A DNA stretch of 15,731 nucleotides. Source: TTA-H9 sp002071415 (GTDB lineage: Bacteria; Bacteroidota; Bacteroidia; Bacteroidales; TTA-H9). The notes under the pieces were generated by a model that saw only the letters and a program-made list of their open reading frames with translations, was not told the DNA's origin and did not search any database. The first letter of the stretch is position 1, and the number at the start of each line of letters is the position of its first letter. The stretch lies in contig DAONSX010000053.1 of assembly GCA_035411425.1 (NCBI GenBank), positions 1 through 15,731 of the forward strand, in the 5' to 3' direction. A program made the position numbers and the translations under genes. Of the stretch, positions 12,551 to 15,731 are shown one piece after another.

Positions 12551-15424
12551 TTAGAAGTCGAAAGTCTGATAGGTGCAAACCAAGTTTCTATCTCCATAAG
12601 CATCGTCGATGCGGCTCACAGGGGGGAAATATTTATCGGTTTCCATTCCGGGCAAGGGGAAGGCCGCCTTTTCGCGGGTATAAGGATAATTCCATTGTGA
12701 ATTTACAACCATGGCCGCGGTATGGGGAGCATTTTTCAAGAGGTTGTTCTGGCGGTCTGCCTGATGGTTTTCTATACTGGCAATTTCTTTTCTGATAGCA
12801 ATTAATGCATCCACCAGTCGGTCGAGTTCTTCGAGAGGTTCGCTCTCGGTGGGTTCTACCATTAGTGTACCATGTACTGGGAAAGCAACGGTTGGGGCGT
12901 GAAAGCCATAATCGATCAAACGCTTGGCAATATCGATGACCGATACATCGGCTGAAAGCTGAAATTTATTACAATCGAGAATCATTTCGTGGGCTACACG
13001 ACCATTCTTGCCCGTATAGAGGATTTTATAATGATTTTCGAGGCGAGCCTTTAAATAGTTTGCATTGAGAATGGCATATTTACTGGCATTCGTAAGTCCG
13101 TCTCTTCCTAAAAGTTTCATGTAAGCATAAGATATGGTAAGAACAAGAGCGCTACCATAAGGTGCAGCTGCTACGGGCGATATCCCTTGCTGGCCACCAG
13201 TTTTTACGATAGGATGCTGAGGCAAGAAAGGAATCAGATGGCTGGCGACTCCTACTGGTCCAACTCCAGGCCCTCCTCCTCCATGAGGAATAGCAAAAGT
13301 CTTGTGAAGGTTCAAATGGCAAACATCTGCTCCTATGCGTCCTGGACTCGTCAATCCTACCTGTGCATTCATATTGGCTCCATCCATATAAACCTGACCT
13401 CCGTTTTGATGAATGATATTCACGATTTCGAGGATTTCTTCTTCGAAAACTCCATGCGTGGAAGGGTAAGTGATCATCAAAGCTGCTAGATGATCTTTAT
13501 ATTGAACGGCTTTTTCACGCAGACAAGCGATATCGACGTTTCCATTTTCGTCGCATTTAACAACCACAATATCCATTCCGGCAAAGTGAGCCGAGGCAGG
13601 ATTGGTTCCGTGAGCCGATGAGGGAATGAGACACACATTACGATGGCCTTCTCCTCTGCTTTCATGATATTTACGAATGATCATCAATCCGGTATATTCT
13701 CCGTTAGCTCCTGAATTGGGTTGAAAAGTAAAAGCCGAAAATCCCGTGATTTCCTTTAGGAGAGCTTCCAATTCGTTGATCATCAAATGATAACCTTCGG
13801 CTTGGTCGGCGGGTACAAAAGGATGCAAACCATTGAATTCGGACCAGCTCAAAGGGAACATTTCAACACCAGCAGTGAGTTTCATGGTGCAGCTTCCTAG
13901 GGGAATCATCGTTCGATTGAGAGCTAAATCCCGATTCTCGAGTTTTTTTAAATATCTCATCATGGCAGTTTCGGAATGGTAAGAATTGAAAACAGGATGA
14001 GGGAGGTATGCACTTCGACGAATAAATTCCTGAGGGAAAGTAACTATATTTTCACATTCGACCGGATTGCATTTAAATTCCTGAAAAGTTCGATTTGCAG
14101 CTAAGGAAAGAATTTCGAGTATCTGATTGACTTCTTTCAAGGATGTGGTTTCATCGAGGCTAATGCCAAGTGTTTGATCATCGATATAGCGCAAATTGAA
14201 TTGGCGCTTCAACGCAAGGTTTTTAATGGTTTTGATGTTTACTTGTTCAGGAAGGCGGAGTCGAACAGTATCGAAGAAGGCCGAATTGAGTTGGTTGTAT
14301 CCATATTTGGAAGCTTCATTGGCCAAAACGCCAGTAAGGATATTGATATGGCGTGCAATTTTATGCAGGCCTTCTGGCCCATGATATACGGTGTACATAC
14401 CTGCCATGATGGCAAGAAGAGCTTGCGCGGTGCAGATGTTGGAAGTGGCCTTTTCTCTTTTGATGTGTTGCTCGCGAGTTTGCAAAGCCATGCGTAAGCT
14501 AGGACGCCCTTGTGTATCTATTGATATGCCGATAATTCGACCCGGTATCGAGCGTTTGAACTCTTCTTTCGATGCTAAAAATGCAGCATGTGGCCCACCA
14601 TAACTCATGGGAATTCCAAAACGCTGGGTCGAACCAATCACAATATCGGCTCCCCATTCTCCTGGGGGCGTTAGCAGAACCAATGAAAGAATATCTGCTG
14701 CAACAACCACCAGCGCTTCCACGGAATGTATCTTCTCTGCAAAAGCTCTGTAATTGTTAATTTGTCCAAATCCATCGGGATATTGAACTATGCCACCAAA
14801 AAAACCATCATCCAGTTGGACCTTATCGTGATTGCCAATGACCAGTTCTATTCCCAATGGAACTGACCTTGTTTGTAGAAGAGCAATACTTTGAGGGAAA
14901 AGGTTTTCCGAAACAAAAAACTTGTTTGCATTGGTCTTCATTTTTGAACGTGAGCGGCAGTTGTATGCCATAATCATAGCCTCAGCAGCAGCGGTGGCTT
15001 CATCGAGCAATGAACTGTTGCTGATGGGCAAACCCGTTAAATCGGCTACCATGGTCTGAAAAATGAGCAATGCTTCTAAACGCCCTTGCGAAATCTCGGC
15101 TTGATAAGGTGTATAAGAAGTGTACCATCCCGGATTTTCGAGAATATTACGCTGAATTACACCGGGCAGGATAGTATTGTAATATCCCATGCCAATAAAA
15201 CTTCTATAGAGTTTATTTTTTTGTCCTAAAGTTTTTAAGTGATGAAATACTTCATATTCGTTCATTCCCTGTTCGATATGAAGTGGGCCTTTTAGTCGAA
15301 TTCCCGAAGGAATGGTCTGAGCTATCAATTCATCCAATGAGGAAACCCCAATATATTGAAGCATTTTTTCAACATCCAGAGGGGTGGGCCCTATATGGCG
15401 CTCTGCAAAATTATTGGTTATCAT
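12551..15424 (-). CDS. gcvP: Glycine dehydrogenase (aminomethyl-transferring), P-protein
   Basis: GcvP is the pyridoxal-phosphate decarboxylase of the glycine cleavage system: it releases CO2 from glycine and passes the aminomethyl group to lipoylated GcvH. The 957-residue single-chain form has both halves fused. The N-terminal half starts with the typical FAERHIGP. The C-terminal half carries the PLP-binding Lys708 in LNLHKTF, followed by the glycine-rich PHGGGGPGVGPVGV. Other family stretches are MIPLGSCTMKL and FQPNSGANGEYTGL, plus SSAHGTNPASA near 600 and PTESE near 860. The length matches the usual 950-960. No gcvT, gcvH or lpd gene is present, so the complex is encoded elsewhere, as is common in Bacteroidota. 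The leader is about 50 nt and is too short for a glycine riboswitch. Confidence 0.97.
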   Translation of the reverse strand: MITNNFAERHIGPTPLDVEKMLQYIGVSSLDELIAQTIPSGIRLKGPLHIEQGMNEYEVFHHLKTLGQKNKLYRSFIGMGYYNTILPGVIQRNILENPGWYTSYTPYQAEISQGRLEALLIFQTMVADLTGLPISNSSLLDEATAAAEAMIMAYNCRSRSKMKTNANKFFVSENLFPQSIALLQTRSVPLGIELVIGNHDKVQLDDGFFGGIVQYPDGFGQINNYRAFAEKIHSVEALVVVAADILSLVLLTPPGEWGADIVIGSTQRFGIPMSYGGPHAAFLASKEEFKRSIPGRIIGISIDTQGRPSLRMALQTREQHIKREKATSNICTAQALLAIMAGMYTVYHGPEGLHKIARHINILTGVLANEASKYGYNQLNSAFFDTVRLRLPEQVNIKTIKNLALKRQFNLRYIDDQTLGISLDETTSLKEVNQILEILSLAANRTFQEFKCNPVECENIVTFPQEFIRRSAYLPHPVFNSYHSETAMMRYLKKLENRDLALNRTMIPLGSCTMKLTAGVEMFPLSWSEFNGLHPFVPADQAEGYHLMINELEALLKEITGFSAFTFQPNSGANGEYTGLMIIRKYHESRGEGHRNVCLIPSSAHGTNPASAHFAGMDIVVVKCDENGNVDIACLREKAVQYKDHLAALMITYPSTHGVFEEEILEIVNIIHQNGGQVYMDGANMNAQVGLTSPGRIGADVCHLNLHKTFAIPHGGGGPGVGPVGVASHLIPFLPQHPIVKTGGQQGISPVAAAPYGSALVLTISYAYMKLLGRDGLTNASKYAILNANYLKARLENHYKILYTGKNGRVAHEMILDCNKFQLSADVSVIDIAKRLIDYGFHAPTVAFPVHGTLMVEPTESEPLEELDRLVDALIAIRKEIASIENHQADRQNNLLKNAPHTAAMVVNSQWNYPYTREKAAFPLPGMETDKYFPPVSRIDDAYGDRNLVCTYQTFDF

Positions 15425-15481
15425 GCTTATTTATTGTTTTACAGTTGTTTGAAAGCAAATCCAGAAAAATTTATGCTTTGG

Positions 15482-15513
15482 CAAAATTAGACATCCTAGT
15501 GCTGCAACACAAA
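15482..15513 (-). promoter_or_regulatory. Candidate Bacteroidota promoter for gcvP
   Basis: On the minus strand TTTG (15510-15513) is followed after exactly 20 nt by TAATTTTG (15482-15489), matching both the -33 and -7 Bacteroidota consensus boxes. It is the best promoter match in the window and gives a leader of about 50 nt. Confidence 0.6.
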
Positions 15514-15676
15514 TTTTCTTGTCTATGCCATAATCCATTCATGGAATAACTTCAGCTATTTACCATACGTTTCGTTTTTTTAATGCCTTTATTTTTGATT
15601 TGTTGTATTCTTAATGGGTTGGCTCTGTTTTTATGAATATAAAGTGATAAACCAATCGAAAATCTGGTGAAAGATG

Positions 15677-15730
15677 CTATTTTTCTCCTATAAATCCTAC
15701 CCAAGTTATACCGCCTTTGGGGAAGCGAGT
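15677..15730 (-). CDS. Possible C-terminal fragment of a gene entering from the right edge
   Basis: One minus-strand frame is open from the edge to a TAG at 15679-15677 and reads TRFPKGGITWVGFIGEK, which is protein-like. It would be the gene upstream of gcvP, ending about 160 bp before the gcvP promoter. With 17 residues no family can be assigned, and chance cannot be excluded. Confidence 0.25.
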   Translation of the reverse strand, partial: TRFPKGGITWVGFIGEK

Positions 15731-15731
15731 T

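Larger units (their letters stand above)
15425..15731. other. 307-bp region upstream of gcvP to the window edge
   Basis: It contains the gcvP promoter candidate and, at the far edge, a possible gene end on the minus strand (15677-15730). In another minus-strand frame about 50 very basic codons are also open to the edge, without a recognisable motif. Nothing else stands out. Confidence 0.5.

Noticed and set aside
15425..15481. Glycine riboswitch upstream of gcvP
   Set aside because: The predicted leader is about 50 nt and shows no conserved aptamer-like pairing.
1..15731. Mobile element, CRISPR array or defence island
   Set aside because: No transposase, integrase, terminal repeats, regularly spaced repeats or defence-family proteins were seen; most genes are conserved housekeeping or envelope genes.

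Overview
The window looks like chromosomal DNA from a member of the Bacteroidota, probably an anaerobic or microaerobic Bacteroidales-type lineage. Four things point there: a secreted protease with a C-terminal type IX secretion (T9SS) sorting domain; candidate promoters of the Bacteroidota kind (TTTG, about 20 nt, TAnnTTTG) in place of sigma70 boxes; almost no Shine-Dalgarno sequences; and a strict-anaerobe-type hybrid cluster protein. The DNA is AT-rich (roughly 40% GC by eye) and unusually rich in the tetranucleotide TCGA. I saw no rRNA, tRNA, CRISPR array, insertion sequence or phage gene. The species cannot be named from the sequence alone.

Layout. At 144-893 (minus) is a YebC/TACO1-family protein. 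A 636-bp stretch with no confident gene follows and may hold a decayed minus-strand frame. From 4321 down to 1579 (all minus) lies a nitrosative-stress module: an Rrf2-family Fe-S-type repressor, a small cupin, then the hybrid cluster protein Hcp, closed by a strong hairpin terminator at 1530-1558. A 475-bp divergent intergenic region leads to plus-strand genes for a TPR protein (4797-6257) and shikimate dehydrogenase AroE (6324-7088), with a nested inverted repeat between them. Convergent to aroE, and only 5 bp from its stop, are minus-strand genes for an M23 metallopeptidase with LysM (7094-8011), an NlpC/P60 peptidase (8337-9107) and a T9SS-targeted lysyl-endopeptidase-like serine protease (9163-10773). 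Divergent from the protease is a polytopic HGSNAT/DUF5009-type membrane protein (11251-12366). It converges on gcvP, the glycine cleavage P-protein (12551-15424, minus), with a shared hairpin at 12474-12521. Both window edges may carry short C-terminal gene fragments.

How the parts work together. The Rrf2-cupin-Hcp set reads as one regulated unit for nitric oxide or hydroxylamine stress, and palindromes lie upstream of both the cupin and hcp. The M23/LysM protein (envelope) and the NlpC/P60 protein (no signal peptide, so probably cytoplasmic) suggest peptidoglycan remodelling and muropeptide recycling. YebC, AroE and GcvP are housekeeping genes. I found no unmistakably new system. The observations most worth following are the candidate operators of the Hcp module, the substrate pocket of the protease, the nested repeat before aroE, the TCGA excess and the possible frameshifted remnant at 1101-1375.
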